A stretch of 23,752 bases of DNA from Entrophospora sp. SA101 (GCA_958430865.1 CAUDNR010003669.1:1-23752); one strand, 5' to 3'. Numbered from the stretch's first letter, positions 9,380-19,482 are shown. Notes: generated from the letters alone by a model not told the origin. Made by a program: numbers and translations.

Positions 9380-12342
9380 CTGCTGCTGCTGCTGCTGATC
9401 TAAAGGCATCATTGGTGCCATAGAAGAACCAACTGTGGTCGGCCGAGTCACATTTCCTGATGAATCTTTGGAAGAACCATTTGCCCATACTTGTTGTGAT
9501 GATACATATGCTGGTGCTGGAGGTGTTCCGTATGGTGGCAATAAAATAGTATGTTGTGGATGCCAATATCCAGGTGGTGGTGCAAAAAAGGTTGGTTGGG
9601 GTGTTTGTATATAATTATGATCCATCATTGGTGATAATTGATTCTGTAATGTTTGATTACTATTTTGAGTAGGCAATGATCTTATAATAATAATAAATTT
9701 TTAAAATAAACACAACAAAATTTTTTATGTACATAATATTATATCGTATTATTATTATTATAACATGTACCTATCTTGACCATTACCACCTTCAAGATTT
9801 ATTGGTTGTGTTAATAGAGGCCCAGAAATATTAACGTATTGTGCAGAAATGTTTTGATGAGGCGGTTTATGAAATTCAGCTAGCAAACGTTCACCAACAA
9901 CTGGCTCGACTTCAGTACCATCTCGACTTATTTTAACTTCACGATTGGCATTCCATGGATTACGTAAATGACGTGTACGTGTAAATGGAAGTTTCTGACT
10001 AAAAGATGGAATAAATTAAAATTTTATTTGCCACATAAATTTCAAATCATTCAATCATTCCTATACACGTATATATAAATTTAAATCATATACAAACACT
10101 TTAATCCATTCTACTTTAAATGTTGTACCCCAGTTTCTTGAAGGAACAGATTCCTCTTCACAATCTTCAATATCTTCTTCTTGTATCTTATATTTAATAT
10201 TTTCTTCTAATAATACTGGTGAAGGACGCGATGAGGAAGCTGCCAATGCTGCTTCATCAATTGGAGTCCATTGAACAGTTTCAGTGGATTCCTTACTGAT
10301 AGGACTCAACATTCTTTTATAATGTTTTATATTTTATTTAAATAATAATAATAATAATATGAAAAGTGGTTCCAATAGAAAAAGTCCATTATTTGTTAAT
10401 ACAAACCTTGCATAACCGTAGAATTCTCCACTTTTATTAGCACTAAATATTAAATATACATTCTCAGCACTCTATCAATTAAATACAAAATAAAATTAAA
10501 TATGCAAAACCACACAAGTAAACATATAATGTGCAGCGCAAAGAATTATTTACTTTAAATGCTTTGTTTAATGCAGCTTCATTATGTGGTTGTGTAGCCC
10601 ATAAACCATTCTGTACAGAGATGTCAAGATCATCTTGAGTTAATGATTTGAGAATAAAATATCTATTCGGCGATGAAGGTTTTAATGAAGAAACTGAAGA
10701 TGCAGGAGACATGGATGAAATTGAAGGTTGTTTTATTCTACGTGGTGGTAAAGATGATCGATGGGATCTGGATGATGTTGTTGACCCAGCTTCAGATGGA
10801 GTGGGTGGCGGTGTGTGTTCCGAATCTAATGCTGATAAATTTTCAGTTTTTAATTTAAAATCTGTAGGATTTTGCTTTAAATCAATCATTAAGATAAATA
10901 AAATTATTTAAATAATTTAGTTTAACTAATCAAATATTTAATTATTTATTTTTAAATATATATTTTTTTTCTATTCACCTTTCTTGGTCTGCATACTAAT
11001 TTAATTCCTTTAAATTCTAGATAAAAAAAAAATATACCGTATAAAATAAAATTTAAAATAAATAAAATGTAAAATATTAAATGAATAATTATATTATACT
11101 ATAAAAAATTAATATTATTTTATTAATCCATTAATTTATTTCTTAAATCAAAAATAAATAAATAACCTTTTTCATTATATTTATTTACGGCTTCTATTAC
11201 AGCCTCATGAGATTTATAATTAACAAAAGCACAATTTGATTTTTTAATAAGGAATACACTCTAAATAACAATGATAGTAATTTTTTATCGTTATTATTAA
11301 ATATGATAAAAATGAGATTCGTACGATTTATGATGTATGTGTGATGAATAGATTGAATTTATTACCTCCATATTTTCATCTTCGAAGAATTCTTCCAACT
11401 CTTCATAAGTAGTAGTTTCAGGTAAATTACCAACCCATAAAGCTTTATCCAATTGTTTTGGCTTTTTTTGTTGATACATTCTAGAAATATTTTGAGGATC
11501 AAAATCAGGTGTTCTAAGTTGATCCATGGAGCTTCTTCTCGAAGAAAAACCAGAATCGACACTGGAAGCACTAGATTGGTTGAGGTATCTTGGTTGAATG
11601 TGTTGAGGTGTGAATATAGGTGAATGGTTATGGTATTGGGGTGGAGGCGGGTGCAATGAAGAGAAAACAGGTATTTGGTGATAAGGATAAAAATTCGATT
11701 TTATGAATGCAGGATGACTATTTGGAGTCATTTGAGGAGGCATCCTAGCAAATCTATTGTAATTATGATCATAAAAGTATTGTCCGTTATTTGGAATAAA
11801 TGGTGGTGTGTAATATTGAGAAGGAATGGGTATGAATGATGATGAGTTTGGAGTATAGGTTTGTGAAGTATCTTCATAATTTGATGATCCATTCATATTA
11901 TTATTATCATTAGGATAAACATTGTCTGTAGTATGGCTAATATAAAAATAAAAATATAATATTTATGTTACATTAATAAAGAATAATAATAATAATAACC
12001 CTAATTAAAAAATTTAAAAGAACTCGGATTAAAAACCTTGAATTTTCATTTATAGAATCAGGTGAAGATGAAGATGGTGATGGTGATGATGGTAACGATG
12101 TTTTTGTTTCCTCAGTCAAAATATTTTGATCATCGCCATTTTCATTATCGTCTCTTTCTGTTTTTGTTATTGTGTCATTATTGTTAAAATCTTGGAATGG
12201 TTTGTCATTAACATCATTTAGATTATTATTATTGTTATTATTATTATTATTATAGTAATGACTATTATGATCAATGTCTTTATCTGATGAGTAATTTTGA
12301 TTTGCGTTATCAGACTTTGAAATGTCTATTTGTTTTCTAGAT

Positions 12343-12379
<37 letters not shown>

Positions 12380-12566
12380 GATTATTAATATTGATTTTTA
12401 CTTCTTGGCTTGATTCAGGTGTTAATAAATTCTGCTCAGATTGTAATGATTGACCCTGAAGATTAGGATGAGACGCGGATCTTTTTGGAGCAGTTAAAGT
12501 ACTTTCTCCTCTTGACTCTTTATAAGTATCATGCGAAATTGTTTCCAAGAATTCTTCGCTAGACAT
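9009..12566 (-). CDS. YTH-domain m6A-RNA reader with N-terminal RRM
   Basis: Ten exons join in frame: 12566-12037, 11936-11366, 11260-11167, 11016-10979, 10874-10554, 10471-10407, 10313-10098, 9998-9771, 9680-9332 and 9233-9009 (2637 nt, 878 aa). Introns are 82-150 nt and all GT..AG. Residues 1 to about 335 are disordered (poly-Asn, then Pro/Tyr-rich). An RRM spans about 341-411 (KALWVGNL as RNP2, NCAFVNY as RNP1). The YTH domain spans about 482-655, from RYFILKSLTQDDL through GLWAT, EFYGYAR, LPFTRTRHLRNPWN and SRDGTEVEP. Trp in GLWAT, VQW and NWG are candidates for the aromatic cage that holds N6-methyladenosine in this family. The C-terminus is Gln-rich with a 17-residue poly-Gln run and an acidic end. 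YTH proteins bind m6A RNA and affect its decay, splicing or translation; which applies here is unknown. The exon 4/5 acceptor (TTAAAG) is the least certain boundary. The 5' end is duplicated at 104-1168. Confidence 0.9.
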
Positions 12567-13925
12567 TACCACTGCTAATAATAATAATGTTATTATTCTG
12601 TTTCTGCACAACCACTTTTTACTCTTGTTGATTTGAAAATAACGATGATACTCCCCTCCTTTTTTTTTATGAGAAAATAAATATAAAGAGAAAAAAGGTT
12701 ATTGTAATCTATATATATAATATAATATAATATAAATATATATATATATATATATAATAACACAGGTGAGTTGGTAACAGATTATTTAAAGATTTATTTT
12801 TTTAAAAAAAAAAATAACAAAAAAAAATTACAAAATAAAAAAAAAATAATACAAATAAAAAGAAAAAAAAAATATAATTATAAATAAAATGGAATTAAAA
12901 AGTATTTACAAAGAAAAGCTTTAGAGAAGAAGGAAGAAATTGAAGAGAAAATAAAGAAAGGATTTGGATTTTGTTATATATAAATTTATAATAATTTATT
13001 ATTATTATTATTATTGTTAGATTTTATTTTAATTCGTTGGCCGATGTTTTATTTATTCTGATTTTTGGCCAGAAAGAAAAAAATTTCATTAAAGAAAAAA
13101 ATAACTTGAAATGAAAAAAGTTAGAAAATTCATTCAACCAAAATTTCCTCCAATTTTGCCTGGTAGTACAATGTCAAATGATCTGCAAAATAAAATCCCT
13201 CACTTTCTCATTTTCTTTTGATACCTTTGATAATATATATTTATATATAACATTAGTTATTCATAATGTCATAAAGTAGTAAATAACACATTCTAATTAT
13301 TATTTATTACTGCTAATTTCTAGTACTGATTACTTTAATCCGCTACAAGTTTTTTAAATGATCCATTATAATATTATTTTAATACTGATTTTTGGAAAAC
13401 GAGAAATAAAACCAAAAATTTGAAAGGGTTGTACGCGTACAAGAAAATGAAAAAAGATTTAAATGACAAGAGGATTCATTACGTTAAACGGAGAAAATGG
13501 TGCGATAAAATTTTTCATTTAATTCTTTTTTTGTGATAAATTTTTTTTTTACAAGTTTTAAAACTTGTTAGAAAGTAATTTTTTCTGCTGCATAACGTAT
13601 TTTACATAATAATACTATTTATATTATTATTATTTAAAGAAGATTCATCAAAAATATCCGGCGCCGATACATCAAGATTATATATAAATAAATAATAAAA
13701 ATAACAATAGATTTTTCATTCTATAATAGCCATAACTTTGCCTTAATTATCTTCCAAACATTAAAGGATTATTTATCCGCAAAATTGTAAAAAGATTTTT
13801 TTTTTTATTCGCAACTTGGATCCTTAAAATGTTTAGTGACGTCATACGCCATCAAATGGCCAATCAAATTTGATTCTTTTGGCTATCAATTAAAATTTTT
13901 GGACAAAAAAATTAAATTCATTATC
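12567..13925. promoter_or_regulatory. Divergent promoter region between YTH and F-box genes
   Basis: The two genes face away from each other across 1.36 kb. Seen here: a pyrimidine/purine-biased stretch and an (AT)n tract just upstream of the YTH start (about 12650-12755), A-rich runs to about 12960, a 14-bp perfect palindrome TTGTACGCGTACAA at 13429-13442, an 18-bp perfect palindrome ACAAGTTTTAAAACTTGT at 13551-13568, and the CRE-like/CCAAT cluster at 13837-13864. No ORF of interest. Only the gene-proximal 248 bp (YTH) and about 220 bp (F-box) were copied into the chimera. Confidence 0.6.
13837..13875 (+). promoter_or_regulatory. CRE palindrome, CCAAT box and AT palindrome upstream of F-box gene
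   Basis: TGACGTCA (13837-13844) is the full palindromic CRE/ATF site bound by bZIP factors. CCAAT (13860-13864) is the core bound by the Hap/NF-Y complex. It overlaps a 14-bp perfect palindrome AATCAAATTTGATT (13862-13875). All lie 50-90 bp upstream of the ATG at 13926, a plausible position for promoter or 5' UTR elements. Function is inferred from motif identity only. Confidence 0.5.
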
Positions 13926-15679
13926 ATGGGCGACGATAATAATAATATTTCGTTTTCTCCACAATTGCCACTTGACATTCTCTTTGAAATTTTAAGTTAT
14001 GTAAAAGATTCAAGCAAAGATCTTTTGACTTGTTCAAGAATCAATCATGCTTGGCATAGATTGGTAACGAGATTTTACATATGGAAAGAAGTAAAAATCA
14101 ATAGTTTCCACATGTATACTAGATTTTATAATACACTTCTTCGGATATCATGGACAAAAAAACAACATGCTATAGATAATTGGATTAAATTAGTAAAAAA
14201 TATGATTAGAAATAAAAACATTAATATTGATGAAAATAAAAATGTCAAACTGCAGAGACCGTTATATTTTCATTCAACGAACCCTTATGGATCATATATT
14301 CAAGTTCTTGATTTATCTGGAATAGATCTGAAAGAATATATTACATCAAAATTACTTTGTTCATTGTTTCCAAATACTCCTAATCTTATTAAGATTGATT
14401 TATATAATTGTTTCAATGTCAACGATAAGGTAGTCGAAGTAATATCTGAGAGTTGTAGAGGTTTAATTGAATTAAGAATTTTTGGATGTACAAAAGTTTC
14501 CGATAAATCAATGGCTTTCTTAAAAAGGTGTAGGCAACTAAGAGAACTTGATATTGGGTATGTATGTATTTTTAGAATATATGGGCTCTCTTCAATAGAA
14601 ATAAGGAATCATGTTTCGAAAAATCTACAAAAAGGAACCGAATTGTTACTGTGTTTGAATAAAGGAAAAATAAAATTTATGTCTCTAAAAATATTATAAA
14701 GTGAAGGATAATTGGCCTGGAGGTAACATTCCTATTTCTATTTGAAGAGTTCTCACACACACACACATATATATATATATATGTCTATACTTTTTTTAAA
14801 AAAATTATATATTTAATATCAATTAAAATGTTTATATTTATATATTATTATTTTTTCTTTTTTTTCTAAAAAAAAGATATTGTGTAAAAGTTACATCAAA
14901 AGGTCTTAAAATTTTAATCGATAATTGTCCCAACCTTATTTCACTTAGTTTTATAAACTCTATAAGATTTGAAGTTGATTCACTTATCCCATTAGGACCT
15001 GATTTCAAAAATTTCGAAAAACTTTTTCTAAGTTATTGCAACATTTCAGATGGATTTATTGTTTCAATAGTTCCATTTTTAACAAAACTTCGTGTGTTGG
15101 ATTTAGGTCATTGTCTGTTAAAACTTACAAGTGTTACGGTTGAAATGATTGTGACATCATGTCCAAATATTGAAGAACTTCGTATTTCAAAATTTAGAAA
15201 ATTTAAAATGTATAGATTTATCAAGATGCAGGATGATAACAGATGAATTGGTTGAAGACTTGGTAAAACATTGCAGAAGATTAAAACAAATAGATATTTC
15301 TAATAATATTGGAGTTACAGGAAAAAGTTTTTTAATTGTAGCAGAAAATGAAAATATTGAATCTGCATCATTTGATGGTTGTTCAATGGTTAATGGTATA
15401 TTACCCAAACATCCACCACCACCTGGTAATTCCAAAATGAAAAAATTATCATTTTCGTTCTGTGTAGATTTAAGTGAAATCACATTACAGCGTATTCCTA
15501 ACTGGTTTAAAGGATTGGAATATTTGGCAATTAATAATGTATTAATTACATCTTGTGATTCGTTTTATAATCTATGTAATCAATTGAAACATTTAAAATA
15601 CATTGATGTTCGAAATACAGTTTTCATGCATAATGACATTTGTCTAGAAGATTATCCATCAATAAAGATTGAAATATAA
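13926..15679 (+). CDS. F-box/LRR protein, probable SCF adaptor, with one frameshift
   Basis: Exon 1 is 13926-14557 and exon 2 is 14877-15679, separated by a 319-nt GT..AG intron. The start MGDDNNN is the first ATG before the F-box; the frame is open upstream but without an ATG. The F-box lies at residues about 10-55 (LPLDILFEILSYV...LLTCSRINHAWHRL...WKEV). After it come AMN1/FBXL-type LRRs with Cys-ending strands (LIKIDLYNCFNVND, LIELRIFGCTKVSD, LKCIDLSRCRMITD). Such proteins bind SKP1 through the F-box and a substrate through the LRRs in SCF ubiquitin ligases; the substrate is unknown. Exon 2 changes frame at an A4 run (15189-15192): the net effect is one extra base, and without it the protein would be about 477 aa. 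LRR homology continues cleanly on both sides, so a base-call error or a very recent mutation is likelier than an old pseudogene. The promoter and first 41 codons are copied at 1158-1501. Confidence 0.8.
14754..14782. repeat. Intronic (AC)n(AT)n microsatellite
   Basis: About seven AC units followed by about eight AT units within the F-box gene intron. The tract may explain why this intron (319 nt) is longer than the others in the window. Confidence 0.85.
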
Positions 15680-16467
15680 AAGATTAGCCAACTTTTATTA
15701 TTATATATTCAGGTATCTACGATTCAAAGATTTCAGTATTAACACAGAAAATTTGTCGTGTTACTGTCTTTCTAAATTCTTTTTTTTTGTGTTAAGTTCT
15801 GTTTGGTTTTGGTGCGATCAACGTTTTCGTACGGCAAATATTCTGTTTATTGCAAGTGCCTTGCCATTGCCTGTTATTTGCAATGATATTGCAATGAGCT
15901 CCCCCAATTTTTTATTTATTCTAAAAAGGTTCATTATATAGTCGAATAAAAATTGTGTTGATTGTTGATCATCTATCGAATTGGGATGATTCGTAATAAT
16001 AAATGAGATTATTTTGTTGTATATAAATTATTTATATTACTAATTTTTTTTTTTGTTAAAGAAATCGATCAAAACTTTTTAGGAATAGCTTATGTGATTT
16101 GGGTAGAATTAATTACTTTTTTTGCAATTATTATTTATTGTTAAATTTTTGAGGAATATATACTTGGAACAAAACAGACTAGGTAAAATTAAAAAAAATA
16201 CGGGACTGATAAACCTGATTTGCATCGAAAAACATTTATACACAGCTACGCAACCTTTTTATTAGGTAAAATAAAAAAAATCCGAAAAACGGGGGTTTTT
16301 AAATTGTTTACGTAGTAGTAGTGTCCAACAGCTGCGCAACTAAAGTTATTAATTATTTAGCACAAGTAAGAAACGAAACATTTGCCGTGTCACGACCACC
16401 TTCCAAATCAGTAAGGCGAGTTACTTCTTAATTGATTGACAATTGAATTGTTTGTTTGTTTATTACT
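15680..16467. other. Gene-free region downstream of F-box gene
   Basis: AT-rich with no convincing gene. It contains a diverged direct duplication of about 80 bp (16178-16340; see separate entry) and two copies of the palindrome ATTGCAAT close together near 15880-15895. A 90-codon frame at 15669-15941 has no recognisable domain and overlaps the F-box stop. Confidence 0.5.
16178..16340. repeat. Degenerate direct duplication, about 80-bp units
   Basis: Two similar halves. Each opens with an AGGTAAAATnAAAAAAAT-like stretch (near 16182 and 16264), continues through a G/C-richer patch, and ends in CAGCTRCGCAAC (near 16244 and 16329). Spacing is about 82-85 bp. Probably remnants of a dispersed repeat. 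Confidence 0.5.
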
Positions 16468-17060
16468 AAAATGCTTTGATCACGTCTATACATTTATTTT
16501 GCAAAGCTGGATTGCAAGCTTTGTAAATCTTGACTTTAACACTTAATTTGATCAACCCACCTATATAATTATTTAATAATTGATAAAGAGTTCATTAAAT
16601 ATAGTTTACAAACAGCCTCGTCATAGATCTTCACCAACACTTACTTTGATCAAACCCGTCTATATGATTATTTAATAATTGATAAAGCGTTCATTAAATA
16701 TATTTTACAAATAGCTTCGTAGATCTCGACTTTAACACTTACTTCGATCAAACCCGCCTATATAATTATTGAATAATAAAACGTTCATTTTGGAAAACTT
16801 GATTTGCAAATAGGTCTTGACTTTAGCACTTATTTTGATCAAACCTGCCTATATTTGAATAATTGATAAAACATTCATTAAATATATTTTGTAAACAACT
16901 TGCCTTTAACAATTATTTCAATCACTCCTATACAAAATATTGAATAATTGACAAAACATTCATTTGCAAAACTTGACTTGCAAACTTCTTGAACTTGCAT
17001 TTAACACTTGCTTTGATTGCGTCTACACAAACTATTGAATAATTGACAAACGTTCCATAA
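16468..17060. repeat. Degenerate tandem array, about seven units of roughly 70-100 bp
   Basis: The anchor TTTGATCA(A)ACC recurs, with changes, near 16475, 16547, 16645, 16744, 16834, 16919 and 17013, a spacing of 72-99 bp. The better-preserved units contain CTTTAACACTTA, the anchor, CTATATAATTATTTAATAATT, GATAAAACGTTCATTAAATA and TTTTGCAAA, in that order. Units are diverged and some have internal deletions, so the array is old. It ends about 80 bp before the left end of the Tc1/mariner element. No coding potential was seen. Confidence 0.8.
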
Positions 17061-17142
17061 TTTTTATTGTGTAATCCTACGTAATCTAAAAAAAAAAGAA
17101 AATAATTCAATAGAATAAAATTTGTCCAATGAAACTTGTACA

Positions 17143-18318
17143 CAGTGTGTCTCAAAAAAAGGGGCGCGCACAATGTAAATCCATTTTTGAAAATTTTAAC
17201 GAATAAAAATTTTTTCACATGATGAAAAATGATTGGATATCTCGCTTATATGATAAGCAACTCCTATATATATTAATATGTATTTATCACATTGTCTTTT
17301 CTTTATTTTTTGACGTGCAAACTTTGTAAAGATGGTTAATGCAAAATTAGAAGCACAACGTAAAACTATTTTACATTTTTGGATGAATGGTATCCATTTA
17401 CCAAAAGAAATACATGAAAAATCAGAAATACTCCTTCGTACCATTCAGAAAAGTTAAAAGAAACAGGAACTATCGAACATAAAGGTGGCAATGGTCGTCC
17501 ATCCAAGGTCTCACAAACATTTTCACGTTCTATTGGGCAAGTTATTTGCCACAATAATGCTGTTTCAACACGACAACTTGCAGTAAAACTTTGAGAATCA
17601 CATAATGCATCAATTTCACATCACACTGTATGGAGACATAATTAAACACCAATATTAACAACCCGCCATATTGAAACAAGAATGGCATGGGCACAATTTC
17701 ATATGAATGATGATTGGAATCGTACAATTTTTATCGATGAAACAGCTTTTGACTTGTTTCGTAATAAAATTCGCCAAAAGAGAGTCAAAGAGTAATGGCC
17801 TGGGGTGGCATTTCGTTAAAAGGCAAAACGTCATTATTTTGCTTTACTGATATTATGGATGGATCTTATTATGTTAACATATTGGAAACCCAGCTTTTAC
17901 CTGCTGCGCAAAGATTATATGGTAGAAACTGGCGTTTACAACAGGATAATGATCCAAAACACACACCACGCGTTGCAAAACTTTTATTGATGAAAAAAGA
18001 ATTAGTACAATAGACTGGCCATTCAATGGTCCTGACCTTAATCCCATTGAGAACATGTGGTATATCATGAAAAATAATATCGAAAAAAGAATGCTAAAGA
18101 ATGTTGACGAATTGAAGAGATTTATGGTTGAGGAGTGGGAAAAAATTCCACAGGAAATAGTTAAAAATATTATTACGTCTATGAAACGGAGATATGAATT
18201 GTTATTAGAAAAAACGGAGATAGAATTTCTTATTAATTTTTATTTAATAAAGTATTCGATAGGTTTTTAAATGAACCTAATTTTATTTATCTTGCACCCT
18301 TTTTTTTGAGACACACTG
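17143..18318 (+). mobile_element. Tc1/mariner element with terminal inverted repeats (defective)
   Basis: The element is 1176 bp long. Both ends begin CAGTGTGTCTCAAAAAAA when read inwards, followed by a G run, giving inverted repeats of about 22 bp. The right end is followed by TA, the family's target duplication. On the left the matching dinucleotide reads CA, which fits a TA that has mutated or a slightly different boundary. The interior holds a broken transposase gene. Size and structure match autonomous Tc1/mariner elements, but this copy cannot make an active enzyme. Confidence 0.9.
17332..18270 (+). pseudogene. Tc1/mariner transposase relic (DD34E type)
   Basis: From the ATG at 17332 the helix-turn-helix part is readable (QRKTILHFWMNGIHLPKEI) but stops at 17455-17457. 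A GRPSK linker and later pieces follow. The catalytic blocks are FIDETAF (first Asp), QQDNDPKHT (second Asp) and DWPFNGPDLNPIENMW (Glu), with about 34 residues between the second Asp and the Glu. The transposase catalyses cut-and-paste movement. This copy has several stops (17455-17457, and further ones in the 17590-17650 and 17790 areas), an apparent internal deletion before MAWGGISLKGK, and a frame change near an A run at about 17990 just before the Glu block. The C-terminal helix region (18055-18270) is still open. It is clearly non-functional. Confidence 0.9.
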
Positions 18319-19053
18319 TATATCCCATGTATAAATTGAAATATAAGGCTCATTTTTCCATTACTAGTACTTGTCTCGGGGTAAGACATGCAATGGCGAG
18401 CCCATGTGGCTCGCTTAAATGTGTTATTAAAGTCCAGCGAGTGAGAGAATGGAACTCTTGCTGATGGCTCATGCTAGGTGCATTGACAATTCGTGACGTA
18501 CCTCTCTCTCTTTTGTTAATTTTTATTGTTTATTTTATTTAGAAGAAACATTTAAAAAAAAGATAAAATTCTTTAATTGATTTGATTGGTTAAATTTGTA
18601 ATATATGAAATCCATCAATTATGAGAAGCATTATTATTATAGCAACAAGTAGCAACAACAATGAATCATCATTTTTTGAGGATGACAATAAAGATTAAGA
18701 TCCGATTTTTGTTCCATGAAAATACTCAAGTTTTTCAAAAAAACGGCTGTCCTATTTATATGTTTTGGATTTACAAAATAGACTACTGTGTCTTGGCCCG
18801 AGTGATGTCATTTTTTTGCTCTTTGCGACGAAGAAGATGCCAACTTAAAATAAATGAATTTTTGTTCTCGCGTAACGCGGTGTGCATGTTTTGTAATACG
18901 AAAACCATAAGCTCGCATTGCGTGCTCAGTTGTGAGTTTGTTGAATATTATTATTAGATTTTATAATTATCAAACAGAAATCTATTTTTTTAAACAATAA
19001 ACAATATCTTTTAAATTATGACTAAAATTTACGATTGATAATTTTTTTTTGAT
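18319..19053. other. Gene-free interval between transposon and helicase relic
   Basis: It begins with a less AT-rich block (18370-18510) holding a perfect 7-bp stem GCGAGCC/GGCTCGC with a 5-base loop at 18396-18414, and just before it GTCT/AGAC around CGGGGTA. The block may be a repeat fragment. A 98-codon frame at 18661-18957 has no recognisable domain. Another less AT-rich patch lies at about 18790-18935. Confidence 0.45.
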
Positions 19054-19482
19054 ATAATGAGAAGTTATTATTAAAGTGTGAGTTCTTTGGTAAGCTGTTT
19101 GAACACGGCATCTGCAATGGAACGATAGGTGTGATCACCAAAGTTATAGATGATGATAATGTAGAAGTTACTTTTACAACTAATGGTAACATTATTAAAA
19201 ATGAACGTCCAAAAAATTTTGAAATAAACGGCACACATGCCTCGAGGTTCCAATTCCCGTTGCAGAACGCGTTTGCCTTGACAACTCACAAGACCCAAGG
19301 CGTGACATTGCCACATGTAACTCTAATGATTGATGAAAATATGTTTGCTCCAGGTCGGGCCTACGTGGCGATGAGCAGAGCTTCTTCTCGGGACAGTTGG
19401 ATATCCTTTCATTTGATTTTGATTTCCTGAAGGTGGATAAAGATGTGTGACTGAATACAGAAGATTAAATCTTTTACACTAA
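19054..19482 (+). pseudogene. C-terminal relic of a Pif1-like (Helitron-type) helicase
   Basis: The frame carries EHGICNGTIGVITKV, then QNAFALTTHKTQG and GRAYVAMSRA, the C-terminal motifs of SF1B helicases of the Pif1 family as found in Helitron transposons and their many relics in fungal genomes. The N-terminal two-thirds (Walker A and B) is absent. Homology continues past the stop at 19430 in other frames (LDILSFDFDFLKVDKDV, then TEYRRLNLLH), which implies frameshifts near 19390 and 19450 and an end at about 19482. It has no start codon, is truncated and is non-functional. No Helitron end was identified, so the parent element is inferred. Confidence 0.85.

Noticed and set aside
9321..9566. 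Alternative frame with poly-Ala/poly-Thr over YTH exon 9
   Set aside because: It is a shifted reading of the CAA/CAG repeat that encodes poly-Gln in the real frame, which joins neighbouring exons in phase.
13836..13925. Extension of the F-box protein upstream of the ATG at 13926
   Set aside because: The extra 30 codons lack an ATG and include the CRE-like and CCAAT motifs, so they are better read as promoter or 5' UTR.
15669..15941. 90-codon frame overlapping the F-box stop
   Set aside because: Overlaps the end of a real gene in another frame and shows no domain; probably chance.
16468..17060. CRISPR-like array
   Set aside because: Units are diverged along their whole length with no constant repeat and unique spacer pattern, and the sequence is eukaryotic.
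18370..18510. tRNA or tRNA-derived SINE
   Set aside because: No A-box/B-box pair and no cloverleaf could be drawn; only one short hairpin. No tRNA or rRNA gene was recognised elsewhere in the window.
18661..18957. 98-codon plus-strand frame between transposon and helicase relic
   Set aside because: No recognisable domain, no introns or neighbours that support it; kept only as a note in the interval.
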